From: Actinomycetes bacterium
Lineage (GTDB): Bacteria > Actinomycetota > Actinomycetes > Actinomycetales > Microbacteriaceae
Assembly (NCBI GenBank): GCA_029777095.1
Contig: JAKOTS010000032.1
Span: forward strand, 62,001-126,000
Direction: 5' to 3'
Length of the DNA stretch: 64,000 bases
Below the pieces are notes generated by a model. The model was not told where the DNA came from. It ran no database searches and saw nothing but the letters and a program-made list of their open reading frames with translations. Both the position numbers and the translations under genes were made by a program. Within the stretch, counting starts at the first letter, position 1. Each line of letters opens with the position of its first letter. Positions 17,292 through 26,443 of this stretch are shown one piece after another.

Positions 17292-17319
17292 TTGGTTGCT
17301 TGTACGCCCCTTTTAGTAA
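17292..17319 (+). promoter_or_regulatory. Possible promoter of the GAPDH gene
   Basis: TTGGTT (17292-17297), a 16-base gap and TAGTAA (17314-17319) lie in an AT-rich patch 45 bp before the start codon. The match to a housekeeping promoter is fair but not strong. Confidence 0.3.
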
Positions 17320-17363
17320 ACGACAACGGTGCCGTCCGATGACGCGGCGCCAAAGGAGCGATC

Positions 17364-18836
17364 GTGTCGACCTCTGCATACGAAGACCACCGCAGCGCCT
17401 GGGTATCACGCGAAGAGCTCGCAGAGCGATTGATTCCGCTGATCGGACGCCTCTACCGTGACTTCGGCGTCGTGACCTCGGTGCACGGCCACCGCATCAT
17501 CAACCTCTCGGCGATGGGTGTCATCGAGGCGCACGAGCGCGTCTGGCAGCTGGGCCACCAGCAGCTCGCGCTTGAGCAGTCGCGCACGGTGCTTGAGGCG
17601 CTGATCGCGATCGAGCCCGGCCCCGCCTCGCTCGACATTGCGCGGCTCGCGGCCTCGCTCGACGCGGCAGGTGCCGACGTTGATGTCGAAGCGCACCTTC
17701 GCGCCGAGCTCGCCGAGTTGCTTGCGACCGAGCCGACGCCGTCTGCCAACAGCACCGATGTTGTGCTCTATGGGTTTGGCCGTATCGGTCGCCTCCTCGC
17801 CCGCATCCTGATCACGCACGGCGGCAATGGCCACGGGCTTCGCCTCCGCGCCGTCGTCGTTCGTCGTGGTGCGAGCAACGATCTCGTCAAGCGCGCGAGC
17901 CTGCTTGAGCGCGACTCGGTGCACGGCCTCTTCCCCGGGACGGTGACGGTCGATGAAGAGAACGAGGTCATCATCGCCAACGGCACCCGCATTCAGATGA
18001 TCTACGCGAACGACCCGGCCGCAATCGACTACACCTCCTACGGCATCAACGACGCCGTCGTCGTCGACAACACGGGCCGCTGGCGCGACGAAGATGGCCT
18101 GAGCCAGCACCTCAAGAGCAAGGGTGTGGCACGCGTGCTGCTCACCGCGCCCGGCAAGTCGCCGCTGAAGAACATCGTCTACGGCATTAACCACAACGAC
18201 ATCGAGCCCACGGACCGCATCTTGTCGGCGGCATCCTGCACCACGAACGCGATCACACCGGTGCTCAAGGCAATCGATGAGGCGTACGGTGTCGAGCGTG
18301 GCCACGTCGAGACGGTGCACTCGTTCACCAACGACCAGAACCTCACCGACAACTTCCACACCGGCGATCGCCGTGGCCGCTCCGCGGTGCTGAACATGGT
18401 CATCACCGAAACCGGTGCGGCGACGGCAGTGGCCAAGGCGCTCCCCGAGTTTGCGGGCAAGCTCACCGGCAGCAGCATCCGCGTCCCTACCCCCAACGTG
18501 TCGCTTGCGATCCTGAACCTCACCCTCTCGCGTCCCGCGACGAAGGATGAGGTCAACGACTACCTGCGCCGCGCATCGCTGCACTCGCAGCTGCGACAGC
18601 AGATCGACTACGTCGAGTCGCCCGAGGTCGTCTCGACCGACTTCGTCGGCTCGCACCGCGCCGGGATCGTCGATGGACTCGCGACGATCGCGAACGACGT
18701 CAACATGGTGCTCTACGTCTGGTATGACAACGAGTATGGCTACTCGTACCAGGTGATCCGCGTGCTGGAGCACATGGCCGGGGCGCACCCCGTGGTCTTC
18801 CCCAAGCGCGACGACGTCCGCCTCGCGAGCGTCTAA
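17364..18836 (+). CDS. gap: Glyceraldehyde-3-phosphate dehydrogenase with N-terminal extension
   Basis: A 490-aa GAPDH. The Rossmann motif YGFGRIGR starts only at about residue 136, so some 130 residues precede the catalytic core. That helical extension begins SAYEDHRSAWVSREELAERL and contains GVIEAHERVW. The active-site SCTTNA gives catalytic Cys292, and the C-terminal WYDNEYGYS is intact. Long GAPDHs of this kind match corynebacterial GapB-type enzymes, which are linked to gluconeogenic and NADP-using roles. The GTG at 17364 has AAAGGAG 5 bases upstream. No pgk or tpi lies nearby, so this is probably not the main glycolytic copy. Confidence 0.9.
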   Translation: MSTSAYEDHRSAWVSREELAERLIPLIGRLYRDFGVVTSVHGHRIINLSAMGVIEAHERVWQLGHQQLALEQSRTVLEALIAIEPGPASLDIARLAASLDAAGADVDVEAHLRAELAELLATEPTPSANSTDVVLYGFGRIGRLLARILITHGGNGHGLRLRAVVVRRGASNDLVKRASLLERDSVHGLFPGTVTVDEENEVIIANGTRIQMIYANDPAAIDYTSYGINDAVVVDNTGRWRDEDGLSQHLKSKGVARVLLTAPGKSPLKNIVYGINHNDIEPTDRILSAASCTTNAITPVLKAIDEAYGVERGHVETVHSFTNDQNLTDNFHTGDRRGRSAVLNMVITETGAATAVAKALPEFAGKLTGSSIRVPTPNVSLAILNLTLSRPATKDEVNDYLRRASLHSQLRQQIDYVESPEVVSTDFVGSHRAGIVDGLATIANDVNMVLYVWYDNEYGYSYQVIRVLEHMAGAHPVVFPKRDDVRLASV

Positions 18837-18910
18837 GGACGCAAGGGCTCTTTCGCTAGCGGCTCTTAGCATGTTTGAGGGCGATTCGCGAGAGGTTTAT
18901 TCTTGAGGGT

Positions 18911-19321
18911 ATGAAGTTCACGAGATTCGCCCCCATCGTTCTGGCGGCAACGCTCCTCGTCGGCTGCGCGGCAACCCCGCCGGCCACCGAGAGCGCAAGC
19001 CCGTCATCAGCCCCCTCCTCGGCAACCGCCGACGCAGGCATCACGTCATCGTCGAAGGTCAAGACCCTCGACGAGGCGCTTGAGTTTGCAGCCACCATCG
19101 GCCCCGACATGTCGAGCGCCAAGTACGAGGTCGTCAACACCTCCTCGAAGCTCATCGTGCTGTCTGCCGACGCAGTGAGCCCCGAGGTCTACGCCGAGAT
19201 CGTTCCCGCGCTCGAGACCATCGTCGCCGACGCCAAGGCAAGCACCACTCGTGACGAGCTCGTCACGCAGATCGAGGCGCTCGAAGCCGTCGTCGCGACG
19301 ATCGAAGCGGCACGCGCATAA
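18911..19321 (+). CDS. Small secreted lipoprotein, function unknown
   Basis: A 136-aa protein that I do not recognise. It has a signal peptide with lipobox LLVGC near residue 19, then a Ser/Ala/Pro linker and a roughly 90-residue domain rich in Glu, Ala, Thr and Val, probably helical (ALETIVADAKAS, LEAVVATIEAAR). The ATG at 18911 follows GAGGG. A perfect 19-bp hairpin terminates it. The gene stands between GAPDH and RNase H with no functional clue. Confidence 0.78.
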   Translation: MKFTRFAPIVLAATLLVGCAATPPATESASPSSAPSSATADAGITSSSKVKTLDEALEFAATIGPDMSSAKYEVVNTSSKLIVLSADAVSPEVYAEIVPALETIVADAKASTTRDELVTQIEALEAVVATIEAARA

Positions 19322-19344
19322 GCTGCGACACACAGTCCTGGTGA

Positions 19345-19390
19345 CGTGGAGGAGCCGGGGCCCATTGGGCCCCGGCTCCTCCACGTTGTT
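19345..19390 (+). terminator. Perfect 19-bp hairpin terminator
   Basis: The arms 19345-19363 and 19367-19385 are perfect complements around the loop ATT, followed by TTGTTGT. It closes the lipoprotein gene and isolates the RNase H gene downstream. Confidence 0.85.
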
Positions 19391-19450
19391 GTGGGCGAAG
19401 CATCCTAAATCAGACGCATGCGGGCCAGAACTGGCCCGGGAGGAGACGCT

Positions 19451-20011
19451 GTGAACGCGCAGCACGCCGAAGACGCCAAGCCCTACGTGGTCGCGACCGA
19501 TGGGGCGTGCCAGCGTAATCCCGGGCCCGCCGGGTGGGCCTGGGTTGCCGAGGACGGGCATTGGGCCGCGGGTTCGATCGAAGCTGGCACGAACAACATC
19601 GGTGAGTTGCTCGCGCTCCTGCACGCGATTCGCGATCACGCGCACGTGCCGCGGCTGACCGTGCAGGCCGATTCGATGTATGCGATCAACACGTACAGCT
19701 CGTGGATGGATGGCCACGCGCGCCGTGGCTGGCGCACGTCGACGGGGGCCGCGACCAAGAACATCGACATCCTCGAAATGCTGATCGCGGCGCGGGATGC
19801 GCGCCGGGCGGCCGGCATGCCAGACGTCGAGTTGGAGCACGTCCGCGGGCACTCCGGCCACCGCCTGAATGGATGGGCCGATGAGCGCGCGGTGCGGGCG
19901 GCGCAGCACGGCGCCGAGGGTCGCGAGTTGATCTGGAGCACGCATCGCACGGCCGAGCGTATCGATGTGCGGGTGGATGCCCCGACCGCCGGCGCGGACC
20001 GGTCACGGTAG
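19451..20011 (+). CDS. Ribonuclease HI family protein
   Basis: A 186-aa RNase H fold enzyme that should cut RNA in RNA-DNA hybrids. The four acidic residues of the site are visible: Asp in ATDGAC, Glu in NNIGELLAL, Asp in QADSMY and the last Asp in GWADE. The mobile His is in RGHSGH. The ATDGACQRNPGPAGW start is classic. The GTG at 19451 follows GGAG. About 35 extra residues at the C-terminus follow the core and show no known domain. Confidence 0.88.
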   Translation: MNAQHAEDAKPYVVATDGACQRNPGPAGWAWVAEDGHWAAGSIEAGTNNIGELLALLHAIRDHAHVPRLTVQADSMYAINTYSSWMDGHARRGWRTSTGAATKNIDILEMLIAARDARRAAGMPDVELEHVRGHSGHRLNGWADERAVRAAQHGAEGRELIWSTHRTAERIDVRVDAPTAGADRSR

Positions 20012-20325
20012 TTCGCGGCAGGTTTTCGATGTGTTCACCAACCTGGCCAAATGGGGGACACCGCTCGCGACCGAAACCCGCTATTCTTGACTCGAAGCCA
20101 TCAATACTGCGCCGTATCGCTATCCCCAAATTGCGAGCCGTCGTTTCCCCAAAACGGTGTGCCACGGCGTGCTGGCTTCGAACGGGCCCTCTCGAATTGT
20201 CCAGTCCCCAATGGCCTATTCGAGGGGGCCAATCTCGTTGCTCCGCCGGGCCAACTAGCATTGGGGAGAGTTTGCGGTCAGAGGGACCGTTGCCGGTTTG
20301 CGGTTCACCGCGCTGAGGAAGATAC
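20012..20325. other. 314-bp gap without a supported gene
   Basis: The stretch is lower in GC than its neighbours. Short overlapping open frames exist here (20029-20316 and 20051-20329), but they lack ribosome-binding sites and coding character. It probably contains the promoter and leader of the TauE/SafE gene. I see no terminator hairpin, tRNA or clear riboswitch. Confidence 0.5.
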
Positions 20326-21135
20326 ATGACGGATGCCGCCGATACCCGTGACGGAGCTGGCTCAGGCCGCTCTGCCCGCACCGTCCTGACGCTGATCGGC
20401 ATCGGCCTGTTCGCGGGGTTTTTGTCGGGGCTGTTTGGTGTCGGTGGCGGCATTGTGATCGTGCCGGCGCTCGTCTTGCTCGCCGGCTACAACCAGCGGC
20501 TTGCGGCGGGCACCTCGCTCGCGGCAATCGTGCCAACCGCGACCGTCGGCGTGATTTCGTACGCGACAAGCGGCGCCGTCCTGTGGCTGCCCGCGCTCGT
20601 GCTGGCGGCCGCCGCGGTCGTCGGCGCACAGATTGGTACGAGCCTCGCCCCGCGCATCCCGCAGCGCATCCTGCAGTGGGGCTTCGTCGTGTTCTTGGTG
20701 GCGGTGATCGTCAGCCTGTTCCTTGTGATCCCCTCGCGTGACGGTGTATTCGAAATTACCGTGGTCAGCGGCATCGGCCTGGTCGTGCTCGGCATGATCA
20801 CGGGCACCCTCTCGGGCCTGCTTGGCGTGGGCGGCGGCATCATCGTCGTGCCGATGCTCGTCTTGCTCTTCGGCGTCAGCGACCTCGCCGCCAAGGGCAC
20901 ATCGCTGCTGATGATGATTCCGACCGCGCTGTCGGGCACCGTCGGCAACCTGAGGAACAAGAACGTCGACATCGTGGCGGCACTGCTCATCGGCGGTGCC
21001 GCATGCACGACCACCGCACTCGGCGCGTGGCTGTCAAAATCGATCGACCCGATGACCGGCAACATTGTGTTCGCGGTGTTCCTCCTCGCCGTCGGGGCGC
21101 GTATGGCGCTGCAGGCGCTGCGCAACCGCTACTGA
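20326..21135 (+). CDS. TauE/SafE family sulfite/anion exporter
   Basis: A 269-aa permease with about eight hydrophobic segments in two halves. The paired family motifs GLFGVGGGIVIVPAL (near residue 37) and GLLGVGGGIIVVPML (near 165), each followed by a GTSL motif, mark the two repeats. The family exports sulfite, sulfoacetate or related anions. GAGGAAG lies just before the ATG. The dehydratase pair begins 48 bp downstream, but no functional link is evident. Confidence 0.88.
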   Translation: MTDAADTRDGAGSGRSARTVLTLIGIGLFAGFLSGLFGVGGGIVIVPALVLLAGYNQRLAAGTSLAAIVPTATVGVISYATSGAVLWLPALVLAAAAVVGAQIGTSLAPRIPQRILQWGFVVFLVAVIVSLFLVIPSRDGVFEITVVSGIGLVVLGMITGTLSGLLGVGGGIIVVPMLVLLFGVSDLAAKGTSLLMMIPTALSGTVGNLRNKNVDIVAALLIGGAACTTTALGAWLSKSIDPMTGNIVFAVFLLAVGARMALQALRNRY

Positions 21136-21183
21136 TCGCGAGGCTCCGGCGGGTCGACTGAGGCCGCTCGGTAGGATGGTCGG

Positions 21184-21633
21184 GTGCCTGTGAACCCTGA
21201 ACTTATCGGCAAGGAATTTGCGCCGACACCCCCGTACCTCGTTGGTCGTGAGAAGGTGCGCGAGTTCGCCCGCGCGCTGCGTTCGACCGACCCGCTGCAC
21301 CTCGACCCGCTGGCCGCTCGTGCCGCCGGCTACGCCGACGTTGTCGCGCCCACCACCTTCCCGATCGTGTTGCAAGACTTCACGCTGCAGCAGCTGCTCG
21401 CAGAGCCCGGCTCTGGGATTGTGCTCTCGCGCGTCCTGCACGCCGAGCAGAGCTTCCGCTACACCCGCCCGATCGTCGCTGGTGACGAACTGACTGCCAC
21501 GCTGAGCGTCACGGGCATCCGCATGATGGGTGGCAGCTCAATGGTCACGAGCGAGGCAGAGATTCGCGATGCGGCGGGCGAGCACGTCGTCACGGCCGGT
21601 TCGGTCTTGTTGGTGGGAGAGGCAGACGCATGA
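21184..21633 (+). CDS. MaoC-like dehydratase, HadA-type subunit
   Basis: A 149-aa hot-dog-fold protein with an FAS1-type dehydratase N-terminal domain. It opens PVNPELIGKEF and continues with the characteristic DPLHLD and PTTFPIVL segments. In mycobacteria the homologous HadA lacks the catalytic dyad and pairs with HadB to dehydrate 3-hydroxyacyl-ACP. Here it overlaps the HadB-type gene by 4 bases (ATGA), so the two should form one heterodimer. It starts with GTG. The pair sits next to murB upstream of the secE region, as in many actinobacteria. Confidence 0.85.
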   Translation: MPVNPELIGKEFAPTPPYLVGREKVREFARALRSTDPLHLDPLAARAAGYADVVAPTTFPIVLQDFTLQQLLAEPGSGIVLSRVLHAEQSFRYTRPIVAGDELTATLSVTGIRMMGGSSMVTSEAEIRDAAGEHVVTAGSVLLVGEADA

Positions 21634-22073
21634 GTGAGGCATCCAACACCAAGCTTTCGGCCCTGAGTGTCGGCGACGTCGTCTCGGAGCGGACCATCGA
21701 GCTCAGCCGCGAATCGCTCGTGCGCTATGCCGGCGCCTCGGGCGACTTCAACTCGATTCACTACCGCGACGACGTTGCGGCCGAGATGGGGCTTCCGGGC
21801 GTGCTCGCGCACGGGATGCTGACCATGGGCCTCGCCGTCGAGGCCATCTCGAGCTGGGTCGGCGCAGAGCTGGTCATCACGAGCTACAGCACGCGCTTCA
21901 CCCGGCCCGTCGTTGTCGACCCCGTGACGGGTGCGACGCTGACCGTTGCGGCGAAGGTGGGCGAGGTCGACGCCGAGGCGGGAACCGCACGGATCGACCT
22001 GGTCGTCTCGGCCGGGGGCAAGACCGTGCTCGGCAAGTCGCAGGTGCGTGTGGCCGCGCGGAGCTTCGCCTAG
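21630..22073 (+). CDS. MaoC-like dehydratase, HadB-type catalytic subunit
   Basis: A 147-aa hot-dog-fold hydratase/dehydratase. The catalytic Asp and His lie in the hydratase 2 motif YAGASGDFNSIHY near residues 33-45, followed by GVLAHGMLTMG. It should act with the HadA-type protein in a fatty-acid or related acyl elongation cycle. The start overlaps the upstream stop, and the murB start follows 3 bases after its own stop, making a tight three-gene unit. Confidence 0.87.
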   Translation: MSEASNTKLSALSVGDVVSERTIELSRESLVRYAGASGDFNSIHYRDDVAAEMGLPGVLAHGMLTMGLAVEAISSWVGAELVITSYSTRFTRPVVVDPVTGATLTVAAKVGEVDAEAGTARIDLVVSAGGKTVLGKSQVRVAARSFA

Positions 22074-22075
22074 CC

Positions 22076-23209
22076 ATGGCCGAGATCACTCCGATTCCGT
22101 TGAAGGAGCTCACCACGCTGCGGGTGGGCGGGGCGCCGGCCCGCATGATCGACGCAGAAAGCCGCGACGAGCTGATTGCGGTGCTGCGCTCGGTGTGGGC
22201 GACGGGCGAGGAGTGGTTCGTGCTTGGCGGCGGCTCCAACCTGTTTGTGGGCGACGACGAGTTTGACGGCACGGTCGTGCGGGTGCGCACGGCGGGGATC
22301 GAACAGCTGCCCGCGTCGCCGGGCCGCGTGCGACTGCGCGTGCAGGCTGGCCATAACTGGGATGACCTGGTCGCCTACACGGTGGCACACGGGCTCTCTG
22401 GCATCGAGGCGATGTCTGGCATTCCCGGCACGGTTGGCGCCGCCCCTGTGCAGAATGTTGGGGCCTACGGGCAGGAGATCATCAGCTCGCTCGTCGAGGT
22501 CGAATTGATCGACGAGCGCGGCGGCGACGTTTCGGTGGTGCCCGCGGCCGAGCTTGGACTCGGGTTTCGCACCTCGGTACTGAAACAGCACTACGGCTCG
22601 GTGCCCGAGCGTTCCGCGGTGATTCTGTCGGTCACGCTCGAACTGCTCGAAACCGGCGACGAGGCGCGGCCCGTGGCCGGTGCCCAGCTCAGGCAGGCCC
22701 TCGGGCTTGCGGTGGGCGAGCTCGCCACCCTGCAGCAGATCCGCGACCGCGTGCTCGAGATCCGCGCAAGCAAGGGCATGGTGCTCGACGACGCCGACCC
22801 CGACACCTACAGTGCCGGTTCGTTCTTCCAGAACGTCATCGTCTCGGCGGCGATCGCGCGCACGCTGCCCGCAGAGTGCCCACGCTGGCCGGTACATCCC
22901 GATGTCGACGCCGTGACGGTGATTCCGATCGAAGACTACGACGGCACACTGCCGATGCCGTCGGGCGCAAGCTCTGACGTGAAGATCAGCGCGGGCTGGC
23001 TCATCGAGCACTCTGGCCTGCGCAAGGGCTTCCGCATTCCGCGCTCGCGTGCCGGCTTGTCGACCAAGCACGCGCTCGCGCTCACGAACCGCGGTTCTGC
23101 AAACGCGGCCGAGATCGCCGAGCTGGCCCGGTTTATTCAGAGTCGCGTGCACGCCGAATTCGGCATCCCGCTGCAGCCCGAGCCCGTGCTCGTTGGGGTC
23201 GAGCTCTAG
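22076..23209 (+). CDS. murB: UDP-N-acetylmuramate dehydrogenase
   Basis: A 377-aa FAD enzyme that reduces UDP-GlcNAc-enolpyruvate to UDP-MurNAc for peptidoglycan synthesis. The FAD-binding region is visible as LRVGGAPARM, LGGGSNLFVGDD and the GIEAMSGIPGTVGAAPVQNVGAYG block. The catalytic Ser is in the AGSFFQN motif near residue 260, and the C-terminal Glu region is present. Its start lies 3 bases after the HadB-type stop, so it is translationally coupled. Length and motifs fit a type I MurB. Confidence 0.95.
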   Translation: MAEITPIPLKELTTLRVGGAPARMIDAESRDELIAVLRSVWATGEEWFVLGGGSNLFVGDDEFDGTVVRVRTAGIEQLPASPGRVRLRVQAGHNWDDLVAYTVAHGLSGIEAMSGIPGTVGAAPVQNVGAYGQEIISSLVEVELIDERGGDVSVVPAAELGLGFRTSVLKQHYGSVPERSAVILSVTLELLETGDEARPVAGAQLRQALGLAVGELATLQQIRDRVLEIRASKGMVLDDADPDTYSAGSFFQNVIVSAAIARTLPAECPRWPVHPDVDAVTVIPIEDYDGTLPMPSGASSDVKISAGWLIEHSGLRKGFRIPRSRAGLSTKHALALTNRGSANAAEIAELARFIQSRVHAEFGIPLQPEPVLVGVEL

Positions 23210-23252
23210 CGAGAGCGCCGACCGCCCGGCCGTCGACCGCCCGAGCGTTCGC

Positions 23253-24452
23253 CTAGCTGAAGAGCTTCTGGAGGCGCTGCACGCCCTCAAGCAACGACGC
23301 GTCGTCGAGCGCGTACGAGAGTCGGAGGTAGCCGGAGGGGCCAAAAGCCTCGCCCGGCACAACGGCAACCTCGGCCTGCTCGAGGATCAGGTCTGCGAGC
23401 TCGAGTGACGTCGTCGGGGTGACGCCACCCCACTCGCGACCGAGCAGTCCGGTGACGTCGGGGTACACATAGAACGCACCCTCCGGCATGGGCACCGTGA
23501 CACCGGGGATCTTGCGCAGCTCGGCAACGATCAGCTGTCGGCGGCGGTCGAACGCCTCGCGGAACCGCTCAACCTCGTCTTGAGGGCCGGTCAACGCCGC
23601 AAGGGCAGCGCGCTGCGCGATGTTGTTGACGTTGCTCGAGAGGTGCGATTGCAGGTTGGATGCCACTTTGATCGCGTCTGCGGGGCCAATCATCCAGCCC
23701 ACACGCCATCCGGTCATTGCATAGGTCTTGGCAACACCGTTGACGAGCAATGTCTGGCCGGCCAGTTCGGGCACCGCGGCAACGATCGAGGTAAAGAGCA
23801 CCTCGCCGTACACGAGGTTCTGGTAGATCTCGTCGGTGATGACCCAGATGCCGTGCTCGAGCGCCCATTCGCCGATCGCCTTGATCTGCTCGGCGGAGTA
23901 GACGGCACCGGTCGGGTTCGAGGGCGACACAAACACCAGCACGCGGGTGCGCTCGGTGCGCGCGGCCTCGAGTTGCTCGACCGTAACCAGGTAGCCCTGC
24001 GACGAGTCGGCGAACACCTCGACGGGCACGCCGTCGGCGAGGGCGATCGCCTCGGGGTAGGTGGTCCAGTACGGCGCGGGCAGCAAGACCTCATCGCCCG
24101 GGTTCAGCACCGTCTGGAACGCCTGGTAGACGGCCTGCTTGCCACCGTTGGTGACGAGCACCTGCGACGGGTCGACAACGACGCCGGAGTCGCGCAGCGT
24201 CTTCGCTGCGATCGCGGCACGCAGTTCAGGCAAACCTGCGGCGGGGGTGTAGCGGAAGTTCTTGGGGTCTTGTAGCGCCTTGGCTGCGGCATCCACAATG
24301 AACTGCGGGGTGCTGAAATCGGGCTCGCCAGCGGCAAAGCTAATCACGGGGCGGCCGGCGGCCTGGAGTGCTTTCGCCTTGGCATCGACCTTCAGGGTTG
24401 CTGATTCGGCGATGGCGGACAGCTTGCGGGAGAGGGGTGCTCGTTCAGTCAC
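23253..24452 (-). CDS. aspC: Pyridoxal-phosphate aspartate aminotransferase
   Basis: A 399-aa class I/II aminotransferase. Typical elements are the N-terminal [36 protein letters not shown] with DEIYQNLVY, the PLP lysine in [11 protein letters not shown], and the C-terminal RLSYALDD. It should interconvert aspartate and glutamate with their 2-oxo acids in the cytoplasm. I use the GTG at 24452, which starts [11 protein letters not shown] as in relatives; longer frames run into the opposite gene's promoter. It is convergent with murB and divergent from the acyl-CoA dehydrogenase. Confidence 0.92.
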   Translation of the reverse strand: MTERAPLSRKLSAIAESATLKVDAKAKALQAAGRPVISFAAGEPDFSTPQFIVDAAAKALQDPKNFRYTPAAGLPELRAAIAAKTLRDSGVVVDPSQVLVTNGGKQAVYQAFQTVLNPGDEVLLPAPYWTTYPEAIALADGVPVEVFADSSQGYLVTVEQLEAARTERTRVLVFVSPSNPTGAVYSAEQIKAIGEWALEHGIWVITDEIYQNLVYGEVLFTSIVAAVPELAGQTLLVNGVAKTYAMTGWRVGWMIGPADAIKVASNLQSHLSSNVNNIAQRAALAALTGPQDEVERFREAFDRRRQLIVAELRKIPGVTVPMPEGAFYVYPDVTGLLGREWGGVTPTTSLELADLILEQAEVAVVPGEAFGPSGYLRLSYALDDASLLEGVQRLQKLFS

Positions 24453-24567
24453 ATGTTCGAGCGTACTTCCTCTGCTGAGATTCCGGGATCCGGCATCAAG
24501 CTCTGGCACTCCGTCTCGAATAGAATGATCCCGAGTCCCATCATGGCCGATCTGTGAGGAGCCCGTC

Positions 24568-26346
24568 ATGGCTACCCAATCTGCATACGAACCGCCCACC
24601 GCCGACTACGCCTTCCTCTACGAGGAGGCCTTCGGTCTCGACGTCGTGGCGCGAGCGACCGGGGGTGCGTTGACCGCCAGCGACGCAGAAGAAGTGCTCG
24701 CCGGCGCGGGCAGTTTCGCGGCCTCCGTGCTCGCGCCGCTCAACGCTGTTGGCGACCGCGACGGCGCGCGCCTTGTCGACGGGCAGGTGCGGATGCCGGA
24801 GGGCTTCGCCGCGGCCTACCGCCAGTTTGCCGACGCGGGCTGGATCAGCGCCGAGGCACCGGTCTCGGCTGGTGGCGACGGCCTGCCGGGTGTTGTGCGC
24901 GCGGGACTCGGCGAGATCTGGAACGGTTCGAACGCAGCGCTGGCGCTGTGCTGGCTGCTGACGGCGGGCCAGATCCACGCGCTTGACGCGTTCGCCTCGC
25001 CGTTCGTGCGCGACACGTTTCTTACGAAACTCGTCAGCGGCGAGTGGACCGGCACCATGAACCTCACCGAGCCCGAGGCCGGCACCGACCTCGGGGCGAT
25101 CCGCACGCTGGCCACGCCCCGCGAAGACGGCACCTGGTCGATCAGCGGCCAGAAGATCTTCATTACCTGGGGCGATCACGATGCTGCAGAAAACATCGTG
25201 CACCTCGTGCTTGCCCGCACGCCCGACGCCCCCGCGGGGGCCAAGGGGCTCTCGCTCTTTGTCGTGCCGCGTCGCCTCGTCGACGCCGACGGCACACTCG
25301 GTGCGCGCAACGGTGTGACCACGGTCGCGGTCGAGCACAAGCTCGGCATTCACGGCAGCCCGACCTGCGTGCTCGCATACGAAGACGCCACCGGTTTTCT
25401 CGTCGGCGAGGTGCACGGCGGCCTGCAGGGCATGTTCGTCATGATGAACTCGGCGCGCATAGCGATGGGTTTTCAGGCAACCGGCATCTCCGACCGCGCC
25501 CTGCAACAGGCCAACGCCTATGCACACGAGCGCATCCAGGGCCCCGTGATCGGCCGGGAGCCCGGCGCCCCGATCGCTGAGCACCCCGATGTGCGGCGAC
25601 TGCTGCTGTCGATGTCGAGCCGCGTCTTCGCGATGCGAGCGCTTGGCGTCTTTGTGAGCGACCTCTTCGACCGGGCCGCGCTGGCACGTGCGGGCGACGG
25701 TACAGGCGCCGATACGCGCGGTGCGGATGCCGCTGGCCGGGGCACTCGCGCACTCGCCGAGTTCTTCGTCCCGATCCTGAAGGGCTGGGCCACCGAAGAG
25801 GCACTCACCGTGACGTCCGATGCCATCCAGGTCTTCGGCGGCATGGGCTTCATCGAAGAGACGGGGATCGCGCAGCACTACCGCGACGCCCGCATCACCA
25901 CGATCTACGAGGGCACCACCGCGATCCAGTCGAACGATCTGCTCGGGCGCAAGGTGGTGCGCGACGGTGGCGCGACTGCCCAGGCGTTGTTCGCGCAGAT
26001 CAACGAGACGATTTCGGTGCTGGATGGGCTGGAGCATCCGCTCGCTGCCCGCACCGGGCAGCGCCTCGTTCGCGCCGTCGAGGCGGCCGAGGCCGCGACC
26101 GTGTCACTGTTGGGCTTTACCGAGAACCCGCGCGATGGCTATGCCGTGAGCGTTCCGTACCTCATGCTCCTCGGCACGCTCGCGGGCGGGTGGATGCATG
26201 GGCTCGCGGTCGTCGCGGTGCTGGCGCACCAGCACGAAGAAGACGGCGACGCACAGCGCCTTGTTGCCGCCGATTTCTATGGCGCCCACCACCTGCCGCG
26301 CGTGCAAGCGCTGGCCGAGACCGTGCACGCCGGCGAGATCGCGTAG
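24568..26346 (+). CDS. Acyl-CoA dehydrogenase, DmdC-like
   Basis: A 592-aa FAD-dependent acyl-CoA dehydrogenase. The core motifs are [17 protein letters not shown] (flavin and substrate binding), the [13 protein letters not shown] stretch and the catalytic Glu in IYEGTT. An extra C-terminal helical domain of about 130 residues gives the long form seen in DmdC (3-methylmercaptopropionyl-CoA dehydrogenase) and relatives, not the 380-aa beta-oxidation form. The ATG is preceded by GAGGAG. No other dmd genes are near, so the substrate remains open. It is monocistronic and ends at a 17-bp stem shared with malate synthase. Confidence 0.87.
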   Translation: MATQSAYEPPTADYAFLYEEAFGLDVVARATGGALTASDAEEVLAGAGSFAASVLAPLNAVGDRDGARLVDGQVRMPEGFAAAYRQFADAGWISAEAPVSAGGDGLPGVVRAGLGEIWNGSNAALALCWLLTAGQIHALDAFASPFVRDTFLTKLVSGEWTGTMNLTEPEAGTDLGAIRTLATPREDGTWSISGQKIFITWGDHDAAENIVHLVLARTPDAPAGAKGLSLFVVPRRLVDADGTLGARNGVTTVAVEHKLGIHGSPTCVLAYEDATGFLVGEVHGGLQGMFVMMNSARIAMGFQATGISDRALQQANAYAHERIQGPVIGREPGAPIAEHPDVRRLLLSMSSRVFAMRALGVFVSDLFDRAALARAGDGTGADTRGADAAGRGTRALAEFFVPILKGWATEEALTVTSDAIQVFGGMGFIEETGIAQHYRDARITTIYEGTTAIQSNDLLGRKVVRDGGATAQALFAQINETISVLDGLEHPLAARTGQRLVRAVEAAEAATVSLLGFTENPRDGYAVSVPYLMLLGTLAGGWMHGLAVVAVLAHQHEEDGDAQRLVAADFYGAHHLPRVQALAETVHAGEIA

Positions 26347-26380
26347 CGCGACTCGCGACTCGCAACACGCAACACGCAAA

Positions 26381-26429
26381 GCGGCCCCGGTCGCGGCGCC
26401 CAGTGATGGGATGCCGCGACCGGGGCCGC
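26381..26429. terminator. Bidirectional hairpin between acyl-CoA dehydrogenase and malate synthase genes
   Basis: The arms 26381-26397 and 26413-26429 are perfect 17-base complements, placed between two convergent stop codons. No strong T-run is present on either side. Short tandem repeats precede it at 26348-26380. Confidence 0.75.
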
Positions 26430-26443
26430 ATTGTTGATGCGAG

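Noticed and set aside
17406..18872. 488-codon open frame antisense to the GAPDH gene
   Set aside because: It is a high-GC shadow: the opposite strand encodes an unmistakable GAPDH, and the antisense translation is Arg/Val/Asp-rich with no known domain or ribosome-binding site.
20029..20329. Two short overlapping open frames in the gap before the TauE/SafE gene
   Set aside because: No ribosome-binding site, no recognisable domain, and codon use unlike the neighbours.
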